The notes below the pieces were generated by a model. That model saw nothing but the letters and a program-made list of their open reading frames with translations. It made no database searches and had not been told where the DNA came from. A stretch of 64,000 bases of DNA from Anaerolineales bacterium (lineage in GTDB: Bacteria > Chloroflexota > Anaerolineae > Anaerolineales > Villigracilaceae): assembly GCA_016934715.1 (NCBI GenBank), contig JAFGSI010000030.1:1-64000 (forward strand), in the 5' to 3' direction. Both the position numbers and the translations under genes were made by a program. Positions within the stretch are counted from its first letter, which is position 1. Each line of letters begins with the position of its first letter. This document shows, piece by piece, positions 55,448 to 63,005 of the stretch.

Positions 55448-57235
55448 TCAATCAACAGTCAGGGTCTTGCTCAGATTCCTGGGAAAATCGGGGTCATAGC
55501 CCCTCGCCACCGCCATGTGGTACGAGAGCAGCTGCAGCGGCAGGACGGCCAGCAGGGCCGAGATATCGGCCGGGGCGGCCGGCAGGGTGATCAGGTCGCT
55601 GGCATTGGCCCGCAGGCGGGCATCCTCCTGGCCGATGGCGATCGCCCGCCCGCCACGGCAGGTCACCTCGTTGATCCCGCTGACGATCAGCGGCACGTCT
55701 CCGGGCCCGGCGGCGAACAGAACCGGGAAGCCGGCAGTCACCGCCGAGAGCGGGCCGTGCTTGAACTCGGTCGAGAGCATTCCCTCGCAGTGGGCGTAGG
55801 TGATCTCCTTGAGCTTCAGGGCCCCCTCCAGGGCCATTGGGAGGGTGGCCCCATAGCCCAGGCAGTACAGGTCGTTCCACTCGTTGATGGGTGGGACCAG
55901 CGCCTCCACCTGTGGGGCGGTCAGCTCCAGGGTCTGCGCCATCAGGGCCGGGATGGCAGCCAGTTCCTTGGTGCCGTGCCCGGCCATGCGGTAGGCCAGG
56001 TAAAGGAAAGTCACCACCTGGTTGGTGAAGGTCTTGGTGGCCGGGACCGAGATCTCGTAGCCGCAGCATAATGGCAGGGTACAGGCCGTCGCCCGGGTCA
56101 GGGTCGAGCCGATCACGTTGGCCAGCCCGAAGGCGGTCATGCCCCTCTCTTCGGCGGCCTGCAGGGCGTTGAGCACGTCCTTGGTCTCGCCCGACTGGCT
56201 GACGAACAGGCCGATGTCTTCGTGGTTCACTGCCGGAAGGTACTGGGGAATGAACTGCGGTGCCAGGACCGGGATGACGGCCCGCCCGGCAAGCTGAGCG
56301 AAGTAGACTGCTCCGGCCAGGCAGGCGTGGTAGCTGGTTCCGCACCCGATGAAGTAGACATGGCGTGCTTCCCGCACTGCCTCGATCACCCTTCCCACCT
56401 CCGGGCTGCCGTCCAGCATGTGCAGCACCTCGCCCGCCACCTGGGCCTGTTCGTGGATCTCTTTGAGCATGAAATGCGGATAGCCGCCCTTCTGGACGGC
56501 GTCCATCGACTCGCTGACCGTCTCTGACTCGCGGGCGATGCGTGCTCCATCCTTGACCGAGCGCAGCTCGACCCGCTCCGCCCACAGGGTGACGATCTCG
56601 CCGTCCTGCAGGCGGACGATCTCACGGGTCAGGGGCAGGAGCGAGGGCAGGTCCGACGAGACACAGGTGAAACCCTCGCCCAGGCCGACCACCAATCCGG
56701 AGCCCTTCTTGAACGCGTAGAGCCTGTCATCGTCGACCCGCCCGATGACGAAGGCATAGTCGCCCTGCAGGTCGCCGTAGGCCAGACGGATGGCGTCGAT
56801 GAAGTCGTATCCCTTGTTGAGGTAGCGTTCGACGGCATGGACGCACGACTCGCCATCGTTCTGCGAGCGGACGGTCAGGCCCTCGGCGATGAACTGCTGG
56901 CGCAACTCGACGTTATTGACCACATTGCCGTTGTGGGCTCCGACCAGATCGCCGTCCGAGTCGATGTGGGGCTGGGCGTTGACCTGGCTTGGGACGCCAA
57001 AGGTCGCCCAGCGCAGCTGGGTGATGCCGCGCTGGCCGGTCATGGTGGCAAAGTCATACTTTTTGGCCACCTCCTCCACCCGGCCGACGTCTTTGCGCAG
57101 GTCGATCCTGCTGCCTGAGAGGGTCGCCGCTCCGACCGAGTCGTAGCCGCGATAGGTCAACCGCTTGGCAGCCTCGATCAGGATCGGACCGAGGGGCTGC
57201 TCCTCTTTCGTGACGATGCCAAAAATACCGCACAT
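55448..57235 (-). CDS. glmS: Glutamine-fructose-6-phosphate aminotransferase-like (GlmS family)
   Basis: The 595-residue protein has the N-terminal glutaminase domain with Cys2 nucleophile (MCGIFGIV) and RGYDSVG, HNG and DGES motifs, then two SIS domains (VYFIGCGTSYHA, VSQSGETKD, GYGATLPMALEGALKLKEIT) and a C-terminal RNLSKTLTVD. It makes glucosamine-6-phosphate for cell wall synthesis. In the glutaminase site the usual RWATHG reads RWATFG. ATG 57235 is the homology-supported start although the frame extends upstream. The window has no nagA or glmM beside it. Confidence 0.85.
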   Translation of the reverse strand: MCGIFGIVTKEEQPLGPILIEAAKRLTYRGYDSVGAATLSGSRIDLRKDVGRVEEVAKKYDFATMTGQRGITQLRWATFGVPSQVNAQPHIDSDGDLVGAHNGNVVNNVELRQQFIAEGLTVRSQNDGESCVHAVERYLNKGYDFIDAIRLAYGDLQGDYAFVIGRVDDDRLYAFKKGSGLVVGLGEGFTCVSSDLPSLLPLTREIVRLQDGEIVTLWAERVELRSVKDGARIARESETVSESMDAVQKGGYPHFMLKEIHEQAQVAGEVLHMLDGSPEVGRVIEAVREARHVYFIGCGTSYHACLAGAVYFAQLAGRAVIPVLAPQFIPQYLPAVNHEDIGLFVSQSGETKDVLNALQAAEERGMTAFGLANVIGSTLTRATACTLPLCCGYEISVPATKTFTNQVVTFLYLAYRMAGHGTKELAAIPALMAQTLELTAPQVEALVPPINEWNDLYCLGYGATLPMALEGALKLKEITYAHCEGMLSTEFKHGPLSAVTAGFPVLFAAGPGDVPLIVSGINEVTCRGGRAIAIGQEDARLRANASDLITLPAAPADISALLAVLPLQLLSYHMAVARGYDPDFPRNLSKTLTVD

Positions 57236-57654
57236 AGGGTTCCTTTGGGGGTTGTTTGTGCCGGTACTCCGGCGTGTGTCCCCGAGTCTACCACAGGATG
57301 CCAGGGGCACCACTCTCCACACCTGAAGGTGGGGGGCTTCGGGGTGCCTTTCTGGCAGGGGACGACGCAAGCGCCCCTGCCTGGGGTGACACGGTGTCCC
57401 TTCCGGAAAGAGAAGCTTGACTGGCAGCCAGGTGGGATTGCGAACGGAAGGGCAATGGCACCGGGAAACGCCGGAGGCCTGTCCGGGTCGTATCCCCGAG
57501 TCTATCCTGGGGCGGCCCAGGGCAGGCATGATCAAGCGCCTCTCCCGGCCATGCCCAAGGGCACGTTTTTCAGCCACTGGTAGGCCTGTTGAAGTGTGAC
57601 TCCAGTTGTTGTATAGTGTACTTGCAGCCCCTGTCACTATCCTGGAGGTGGCAT
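57236..57654. other. Gene-free region with repeated, foldable elements upstream of glmS
   Basis: No supportable gene. CCCCGAGTCTA occurs at 57280-57290 and 57494-57504, and each copy is followed by similar sequence including a CAAGCGCC block (57368-57375; 57533-57540). Stable hairpins are GGCAGGGG (57354-57361)/CCCCTGCC (57374-57381) and GGCACC (57306-57311)/GGTGCC (57343-57348). The glmS ribozyme core was not found. TATAGT at 57612-57617 may be the -10 box of the 57655 gene. Confidence 0.5.
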
Positions 57655-59058
57655 ATGAAGTCCGGGAAATCTCTACTTCCTCCATGGACGATCCTTCTTG
57701 TGGTCTTGCTGGCTTGCGGGCCGTTCGCAGCCCCGGTTGCGACGGAGACTCGGCCTGCTCCCCCGCAGCGCCCACCCACATCCACGAACGCGCCTACCCA
57801 GCAGCCGGCGATCGCAACGCCGGGGGCAGATCTCCCCCCGCCGCTCGCCTCAACCGGTGTGGTGACCCCACCTCCAGCCCAGCCTCCCGGTGCACCTTAC
57901 TTTCGACCAGGCGAACCGGTTGTGCTGGATGAGATCCACATGGTGAGTCCGACCGACGGCTGGGCGGTCAGCGGACCGTTCGTTCTGGCGACCTCCGACG
58001 GTGGCCAGACCTGGCGCCAGGTCACCCCGCCCGGATTGCTGCCGGAAGGAACCTGGATGGGTGCCTGCGGCTCGCAGGTGGTCGCAACCTCGGACGGCGG
58101 CCAAACCTGGCAGGCGGCGGCCGATCCCGGGGCCTTGCATGCCGGCAACACCGTTCGGGCCTACGGTGCTTTCCTGGACTCCCAGACCGCCTGGGTCGTC
58201 TTCCTGATCGGGGTTTTTGTTCACCCGGAGACCCGGGTCTGGCACACCATCGATGGCGGTCAGAGCTGGACCCCCAGCCTGACGTTCCGCCCTCAGGTCC
58301 AGGGCGACCAGATCTGGGCCCGTTTTTTTGCCCTGGATGATGAAAACCTGTGGCTGATGGCGTGCGCCGCCTGGGTCGGGGCGGGACATCACTTTGACTG
58401 CCAGTTCTTCCGCAGTCGCGACGGCGGCCTGGTCTGGGTCCCCATGGAGGCCGGCATCCGCATGTACTACACCGATCTGATCTTCGCTGACCTGGACAAT
58501 GGCTGGCTGATCTGGGAGACTCTCAGCGCCTATTATTACATTCCGCCCGAATATGCCTTCACATTCGACGGTGGCCTGACCTGGGAGGCCCACACTTTCC
58601 CGCCTCCACCTGAGGCACCCGACCTGTTCGACCAGCAGTACGTCTATTGCGAACCGTACCAGCTCAACCTGCTGTCGCCCCAATCCGTCCGGCTGCTGAT
58701 CGGGTGTTACGACTACGGCTATCCGCCCGAGACCTTCGCCAGTTACCTGTATTCCAGCGGCGATGGCGGCCAGACATGGGCCACGCTGCGCCTGCCTGAG
58801 CCGGTCTATGCGCCGGAATACACTTTGATCTTCTTCGATGCCAGCCAGGCCCTCCTGCTCGGCCGCGAGATGTACTCTTCCAGCGATGGCGGCCAGACCT
58901 GGACGCACATCAAGACGGTTACCTGGGACGGGCAGTTCTCTTTCGTAGACCGTCAGCGCGGCTGGGCTGTGGCCCGATTGGATGATGAAGTCGCCCTGGT
59001 CGGCACGAGCGATGGCGGCGCAACCTGGACGGAGATCCGCCCGACCATCGGAGAGTGA
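57655..59058 (+). CDS. Ycf48/BNR-like beta-propeller lipoprotein, long form
   Basis: The 467-residue protein has a lipobox (VVLLAC, Cys21), a Pro/Thr linker to about residue 85, and at least six Asp-box repeats (TSDGGQTWRQVTP, TSDGGQTWQAAAD, TIDGGQSWTPSLT, TFDGGLTWEAHTF, SGDGGQTWATLRL, SSDGGQTWTHIKT). This is a full beta-propeller related to photosystem II assembly factor Ycf48, but such proteins occur widely in non-photosynthetic Chloroflexota. GGAGG precedes ATG 57655. Probably a surface scaffold or ligand-binding protein. Confidence 0.8.
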   Translation: MKSGKSLLPPWTILLVVLLACGPFAAPVATETRPAPPQRPPTSTNAPTQQPAIATPGADLPPPLASTGVVTPPPAQPPGAPYFRPGEPVVLDEIHMVSPTDGWAVSGPFVLATSDGGQTWRQVTPPGLLPEGTWMGACGSQVVATSDGGQTWQAAADPGALHAGNTVRAYGAFLDSQTAWVVFLIGVFVHPETRVWHTIDGGQSWTPSLTFRPQVQGDQIWARFFALDDENLWLMACAAWVGAGHHFDCQFFRSRDGGLVWVPMEAGIRMYYTDLIFADLDNGWLIWETLSAYYYIPPEYAFTFDGGLTWEAHTFPPPPEAPDLFDQQYVYCEPYQLNLLSPQSVRLLIGCYDYGYPPETFASYLYSSGDGGQTWATLRLPEPVYAPEYTLIFFDASQALLLGREMYSSSDGGQTWTHIKTVTWDGQFSFVDRQRGWAVARLDDEVALVGTSDGGATWTEIRPTIGE

Positions 59059-59073
59059 GAGCAGGCGGTCCGG

Positions 59074-60834
59074 TCAGGGATCTACTCCTGGTGACAGGGC
59101 CGCCAGGGGGTTGAGCATGGCCAGCGGGCTTCCGCCGAGGCGGATCGCCAGCCGGTCCGGTTCGAGAGCCAGGATCCAGCTGCCCGCTGCGCCGCCATCC
59201 TGGCTGCCGGCGCTGAAGACCGGGGTCAGGGTGGCGGTCTGGAGGGCGATCGCGTACAGAGTGGCGGTGGACTGCTGCGCACCGTGGGCGATCAGCAGAA
59301 GGTACGGTTGCCCGCCAACGCTGGCCAGCCGGGCCTCGTCGCCGGGCAGTCCGCCCAGCGAGCGCTCCCAGGCGACCAGCCCGGCGGAGGTGATATGCAG
59401 CAGGCGGCGATCCGCCGAGTCGGCGTGGACCAGCAGCAGGCTCTCGTCAGGCAGGGCGACCAGAGCGCCGCGGCTGTGTACGCCGGGCGACAGGGGCAGT
59501 GCCCAGACGGCCGTCTGGCCTTCGACATCGAGCAAGTACAATCTGTCTCCCGAATACAGGTAGACCTGGTCACCGGCGCTGGCCAGCCGGCCGCCGGCCG
59601 GCCAATCCCAGGCGTGGGCACCACCGGCCTCCACCGACCAGAGCGGGGTGTACGGGCTGGAAGTGGCGAAGTGCATTCCATCCCCCGCATAGACCCAGCT
59701 GACGACCGGGGCTGCCGTCTCGGCCCGCCAGAGGATGCTCCCATCGGTGTCGACGGCCGTCATCTGGCGGCGATCAGCGGCGGCCACGCCTCCGCCGGAC
59801 AGCGGGATCAGGGCGGCCGAGCTGAAGACCCCGGCGTCGGTCTCCCAAAGGGGTTCGGTCGCCGCGGCCAGCGGCCAGGCCTGGATGTTGCCGGACCAGT
59901 CCAGGGTGTAGGCCTGGGCGGACCGTCGGTCCAGGGCGGCGTTGACGACCGAGGCGGGCAGCGGCGTGCTCCACAGCGCGGTCCCGTCCTGGACGGAGAC
60001 CGCCTGCAGCCGGTCGTCCCAGACGAGCAAGAGGGCATCTTCAAAGATCCCCAGGCCGAAGGCCGCCTCGCCGGGAACCGGCAGGGCCCACAGCACGCCG
60101 GGGGTCAGGCGCAGGCGGGTGGCGTAGAGCATCTGGGTGGGGGGCAGCCAGCCGGCTCGCAACGGGTCGACTGGCCAGTAGCCAGGTCCGGGCTGTTCGG
60201 GCATCTGGGTACGGATCTCGAAGTGCAGGTGGGGGCCCGAGCGCGGCCGGCCGATGGTCCCGATCTGCTCGCCGCGCAGGACGCATTCCCCGGCCTGGAC
60301 GGTCACGCTGGATGGCTCGAGGTGGCCATAGAATGAGTAGAAACTGACCTCGCCCGGGAAGTCGTGCCGGACGACGATCGTCCCCAGGTCCGGACCCCAG
60401 CCGTTGGGTTGGGCATAGGTGACCAGCCCGTGGCCGATGCTGTGGACGGCTTCGCCCAGGCTCGACCCGCCGGCGGCGTACCAGTCCTCGCCGGCATGGT
60501 AGCCGCGTTCGGCGCCGCGAAAGTTCCCGAACGGCTGGCCGAGAATGGCCCCGCTGCCGTTGGGCGGGGAGAGGGGGAAGTCGAGGGCGTCGATGTAGCC
60601 GCAGGGCGCTCCGCCCACCGGGGTCGGGTTGTGGAGCGGGAGAGGTGGGCTCTCGCCGTTGATGAGCACGCCTTGGGCGGTGGGGGTCGGGGTGGCGGTG
60701 GGGAGGGCAGTGACACTGGGGGTTGCACTGGATTCCGGGGCAGGGGCGGCCGTCCCGCCCGGAACGCAGGCGGCCAGCAGGAAGGCGAGCAGCAGGAGAA
60801 TCCTGCCGGTAGGGGCGGGCCGGAACGGGGTCAT
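59074..60834 (-). CDS. M23 peptidase (LytM)/PQQ-like propeller fusion lipoprotein
   Basis: The 586-residue protein has a lipobox (FLLAAC, Cys23) and a Pro/Thr linker. Residues about 90-230 form an M23 domain: RGYHAGEDWYAAGG (HxxxD zinc site), FYSFYGHLEP, and GPHLHFEIR (HxH). The rest is a PQQ-like propeller with repeats such as SVQDGTALWSTPLP, DTDGSILWRAETA and DVEGQTAVWALPLS. M23 enzymes cleave peptidoglycan cross-links; here the ligands look complete. It overlaps the hypB stop by four bases, an unusual partner. Confidence 0.85.
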   Translation of the reverse strand: MTPFRPAPTGRILLLLAFLLAACVPGGTAAPAPESSATPSVTALPTATPTPTAQGVLINGESPPLPLHNPTPVGGAPCGYIDALDFPLSPPNGSGAILGQPFGNFRGAERGYHAGEDWYAAGGSSLGEAVHSIGHGLVTYAQPNGWGPDLGTIVVRHDFPGEVSFYSFYGHLEPSSVTVQAGECVLRGEQIGTIGRPRSGPHLHFEIRTQMPEQPGPGYWPVDPLRAGWLPPTQMLYATRLRLTPGVLWALPVPGEAAFGLGIFEDALLLVWDDRLQAVSVQDGTALWSTPLPASVVNAALDRRSAQAYTLDWSGNIQAWPLAAATEPLWETDAGVFSSAALIPLSGGGVAAADRRQMTAVDTDGSILWRAETAAPVVSWVYAGDGMHFATSSPYTPLWSVEAGGAHAWDWPAGGRLASAGDQVYLYSGDRLYLLDVEGQTAVWALPLSPGVHSRGALVALPDESLLLVHADSADRRLLHITSAGLVAWERSLGGLPGDEARLASVGGQPYLLLIAHGAQQSTATLYAIALQTATLTPVFSAGSQDGGAAGSWILALEPDRLAIRLGGSPLAMLNPLAALSPGVDP

Positions 60835-61496
60835 GCCGTTTTGAACGTCTGGACCTGCCTTTCGAGCCAATCCAGCCAGGCTGGCAGGCCTTCGCCCGTG
60901 CGGCAGGACAGTTCGAACTGGACCACGCCTGGGTTGAGCACCTCGATGCCCTGCTTGAAAAAGTCCATCCGGAAGGGCACGTAGGGCAGCAGGTCGATCT
61001 TGTTGATCACCACGGCGTCCACGCCGCGGTACATGCCCGGGTATTTGTAGGGCTTGTCGTCGCCCTCGGGGATCGAGGCGACCAGGAGGCTCTGGTGGGT
61101 CCCGAGCTTGAAATCGGCCGGGCAGACCAGGTTGCCGACGTTCTCGACGATGACCAGGTCCAGGTCGGCCAGGTTGAGCTGGCCGAGGGCCGACCGGACC
61201 ATACCCGCGTCCAGGTGGCAGGCGCCACCGGTGTTGATCTGTACGGCGGTTGCCCCGGCGGCCTGGGCGCGGTCGGCATCGTAGGAGGTGGCGATGTCGC
61301 CGTTGATCATGCCGACCCGCAGGCGCCCGGCCAGACCGCGCACGGTCTGCTCGATCAGGGAGGTCTTTCCGGCCCCGGGGGAGGCCATGATGTTGATGGC
61401 AAAGACTCGGGCGACCTCGAAGCGGGCCTGATTTTCAAGTGCCAGGCGGTCATTGGCCGAGAGGATCTTTTCGACGACCGGGATGCGTTCGGGCAT
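60831..61496 (-). CDS. hypB: Hydrogenase nickel incorporation protein HypB
   Basis: The 221-residue GTPase has a P-loop (IMASPGAGKTSLIEQ), VIENVGNLVCPADF (family Walker B-like region) and VINKIDLLPYV (guanine specificity). It supplies nickel to hydrogenase with HypA. It lacks the His-rich N-terminal store and the N-terminal CxxCGC motif. It lies 14 bases after hypA. Confidence 0.92.
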   Translation of the reverse strand: MPERIPVVEKILSANDRLALENQARFEVARVFAINIMASPGAGKTSLIEQTVRGLAGRLRVGMINGDIATSYDADRAQAAGATAVQINTGGACHLDAGMVRSALGQLNLADLDLVIVENVGNLVCPADFKLGTHQSLLVASIPEGDDKPYKYPGMYRGVDAVVINKIDLLPYVPFRMDFFKQGIEVLNPGVVQFELSCRTGEGLPAWLDWLERQVQTFKTA

Positions 61497-61510
61497 GCGA
61501 TCTCTCCTGA

Positions 61511-61852
61511 TTATTCGATATCGATGGCTTCGAGGCGCAGTTCGTCCCCGCTGCGCACCTGGACGCGGGTCCCGGCGCAGTGCGGGCAGACGAGCTCCTC
61601 GGAGCTCGGCTGGTAGTTCTGGCCGCAGTCCAGGCAGGCCAGTTCGACCGGCACGCGGCGGAAGTGCAGGCTGGCGCCCTGGGCGATCGTCCCCTCACTG
61701 ATCATGTCCCAGTAGAACTGGACCGAATCGTCGACGATCGAGGCCCACTGGCCGATGACCAGGTACAGCCCGGTGATGCGCCGGGCGTTCTTTTCACGAG
61801 CGTGGCGCAGGGCGATCTCGAGGATGCTCTCGGTGACGGCGAGTTCATGCAT
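61511..61852 (-). CDS. hypA: Hydrogenase maturation nickel metallochaperone HypA
   Basis: The 113-residue protein starts MHELAVTESILEIALRHA, where Met1-His2-Glu3 binds nickel, and has a zinc ribbon CLDCGQNYQP...CPHCAG near residues 73-93. It passes nickel to hydrogenase (or urease) with HypB. ATG 61852 is chosen over a longer frame because the MHE motif must be N-terminal. No hydrogenase structural genes lie in the window. Confidence 0.93.
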   Translation of the reverse strand: MHELAVTESILEIALRHAREKNARRITGLYLVIGQWASIVDDSVQFYWDMISEGTIAQGASLHFRRVPVELACLDCGQNYQPSSEELVCPHCAGTRVQVRSGDELRLEAIDIE

Positions 61853-61915
61853 GACGGCGGCTGCCTTTTGGGTCAGCAGGCCCTTATTATACAGCAAGGG
61901 GGAGGCGGGCGTCCT

Positions 61916-62413
61916 TCATCCCACCCGGCGCCCGTAGTACAGGTGCCCGCAGGTATGCCCGGCAAACTCGGCCACCTCGGGCAGGGTTCCCCATAACTCG
62001 AAGCCGAACTTCTCCAGCAGGCGCGAACTGGCTGCATTCGTGTCCAGCACGATGGCGATGAAGACCTTCTTCCCCAGCCAGGAGGCGTCAGCGATGGCGT
62101 GCTTCATCAGGGTCGAGCCGATGCCCTGCCCGTGGCAGGCGTAGTCGACGTAGTACGAGACCTCGGCAGTCCGCTTGAGGGCTGGTCGGCCGCGGTACGG
62201 GCTGACCGACAGCCAGCCCAACAGGCTCCCGGCCTCGTTTGCGCAGACGTAGATCGGGTGGGCGTCGGGGGCGTGGGCGGCAAACCAGTCGCGGCGCTCG
62301 GCGACGGTGAACGGTTCGGTGTAGGCGTTGGTGTTGCCGGCAGCGATGGCCTGGTTGTGAAGGGCAACGATGGCCGGCAGGTCGGTGGGGGTGGCGAGGC
62401 GGATGGTGAGCAT
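61916..62413 (-). CDS. GNAT family N-acetyltransferase (phosphinothricin acetyltransferase-like)
   Basis: The 165-residue protein matches the MnaT/Pat branch of GNAT enzymes: IRLATPTDLPAIVALHNQAI, TEPFTVAERRDWFAAHAP, VSYYVDYACHGQGIGSTLMK (acetyl-CoA motif A, with CHGQGIG) and SSRLLEKFGFELWGTLPEV. It acetylates amino groups of small molecules using acetyl-CoA. A TACAAT lies seven bases before ATG 62413 and no ribosome site is present, so the mRNA is probably leaderless. It diverges from the cupin gene. Confidence 0.88.
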   Translation of the reverse strand: MLTIRLATPTDLPAIVALHNQAIAAGNTNAYTEPFTVAERRDWFAAHAPDAHPIYVCANEAGSLLGWLSVSPYRGRPALKRTAEVSYYVDYACHGQGIGSTLMKHAIADASWLGKKVFIAIVLDTNAASSRLLEKFGFELWGTLPEVAEFAGHTCGHLYYGRRVG

Positions 62414-62420
62414 TAAATCT

Positions 62421-62426
62421 ATTGTA
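62421..62426 (-). promoter_or_regulatory. -10 box of a probable leaderless promoter (GNAT gene)
   Basis: TACAAT on the reverse strand is followed by seven bases and the ATG at 62413. Confidence 0.55.
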
Positions 62427-62470
62427 TACCACCTCGTGTTTTGAGTCGCAGGTAAAAGTTGAATCTCGTG

Positions 62471-62479
62471 TGCTAAAAT
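62471..62479 (+). promoter_or_regulatory. Extended -10 promoter of the cupin gene
   Basis: TGCTAAAAT, an extended -10, lies 45 bases before the cupin ATG; no good -35 is visible. Confidence 0.5.
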
Positions 62480-62524
62480 TGAATCATATGCGTTCATTCC
62501 ATTTCTCGTTCTTGAGGAGGAAAA

Positions 62525-62914
62525 ATGATTGGTTTTGTAGGGCCCATCGAAAAATTGACCGAAGAGAATAGCCATTTCCGCCAAGTGCTGTACACGGGCA
62601 GGTATGCCCAACTGGTCTTGATGTGCCTGCAGCCGGGCGAGGAGATCGGCAAGGAGGTCCATGGCAACGTGGACCAGTTCTTCCGTATCGAGGAAGGTGA
62701 GGCGAAGTTCATCTTCGGCGAGGCGGAAGAACACCTCGTTCAGGCTGGCGACGCGGTCATTGTCCCGGCGGGAACAGTCCACAACATTTTCAATGCATCC
62801 AGTGAAAAGCCGTTGAAGTTGTACACCCTGTATTCCCCGCCAAATCATCCAGACGGTACCATTCACAGGGACAAGGCGGAAGCTGAGATTGCCGAAGGAC
62901 ACGAGCAGCACTAA
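62525..62914 (+). CDS. Cupin-domain protein
   Basis: The 129-residue protein is one cupin barrel: GEEIGKEVHGNVDQFFRIEEGEA holds the first metal motif (H, E-like positions), and GDAVIVPAGTVHNIFNAS the second (PxxxxH). Metal is probably bound by His66, Gln70 and His101-type positions. GAGGAGG lies five bases before the ATG. The substrate is unknown; stand-alone cupins of this type include isomerases and dioxygenases. Confidence 0.85.
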   Translation: MIGFVGPIEKLTEENSHFRQVLYTGRYAQLVLMCLQPGEEIGKEVHGNVDQFFRIEEGEAKFIFGEAEEHLVQAGDAVIVPAGTVHNIFNASSEKPLKLYTLYSPPNHPDGTIHRDKAEAEIAEGHEQH

Positions 62915-62922
62915 ACTCTGGA

Positions 62923-62965
62923 AGTATCCATGCGACGCACCCAACCGGTGCGTCGCATGGATACT
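62923..62965. terminator. Long perfect hairpin terminator between cupin and gcvPB
   Basis: A stem of about 19-20 perfect base pairs (AGTATCCATGCGACGCACC from 62923, closing at 62965) with a short AACC loop, then CTTCT. It serves the convergent cupin and gcvPB genes. Confidence 0.82.
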
Positions 62966-63005
62966 CTTCTAGCGAGGGTGGAGACGCGGGTTCGCCCCTG
63001 GTGGA

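Noticed and set aside
57236-57480. glmS ribozyme upstream of glmS
   Set aside because: The region folds well but I could not find the conserved ribozyme core or its expected spacing to the start codon.
55448-57781. Long N-terminal extension of GlmS (182 extra residues)
   Set aside because: The open frame upstream covers the repeat-rich region, and the conserved MCGIFGIV must be N-terminal because Cys2 is the nucleophile.
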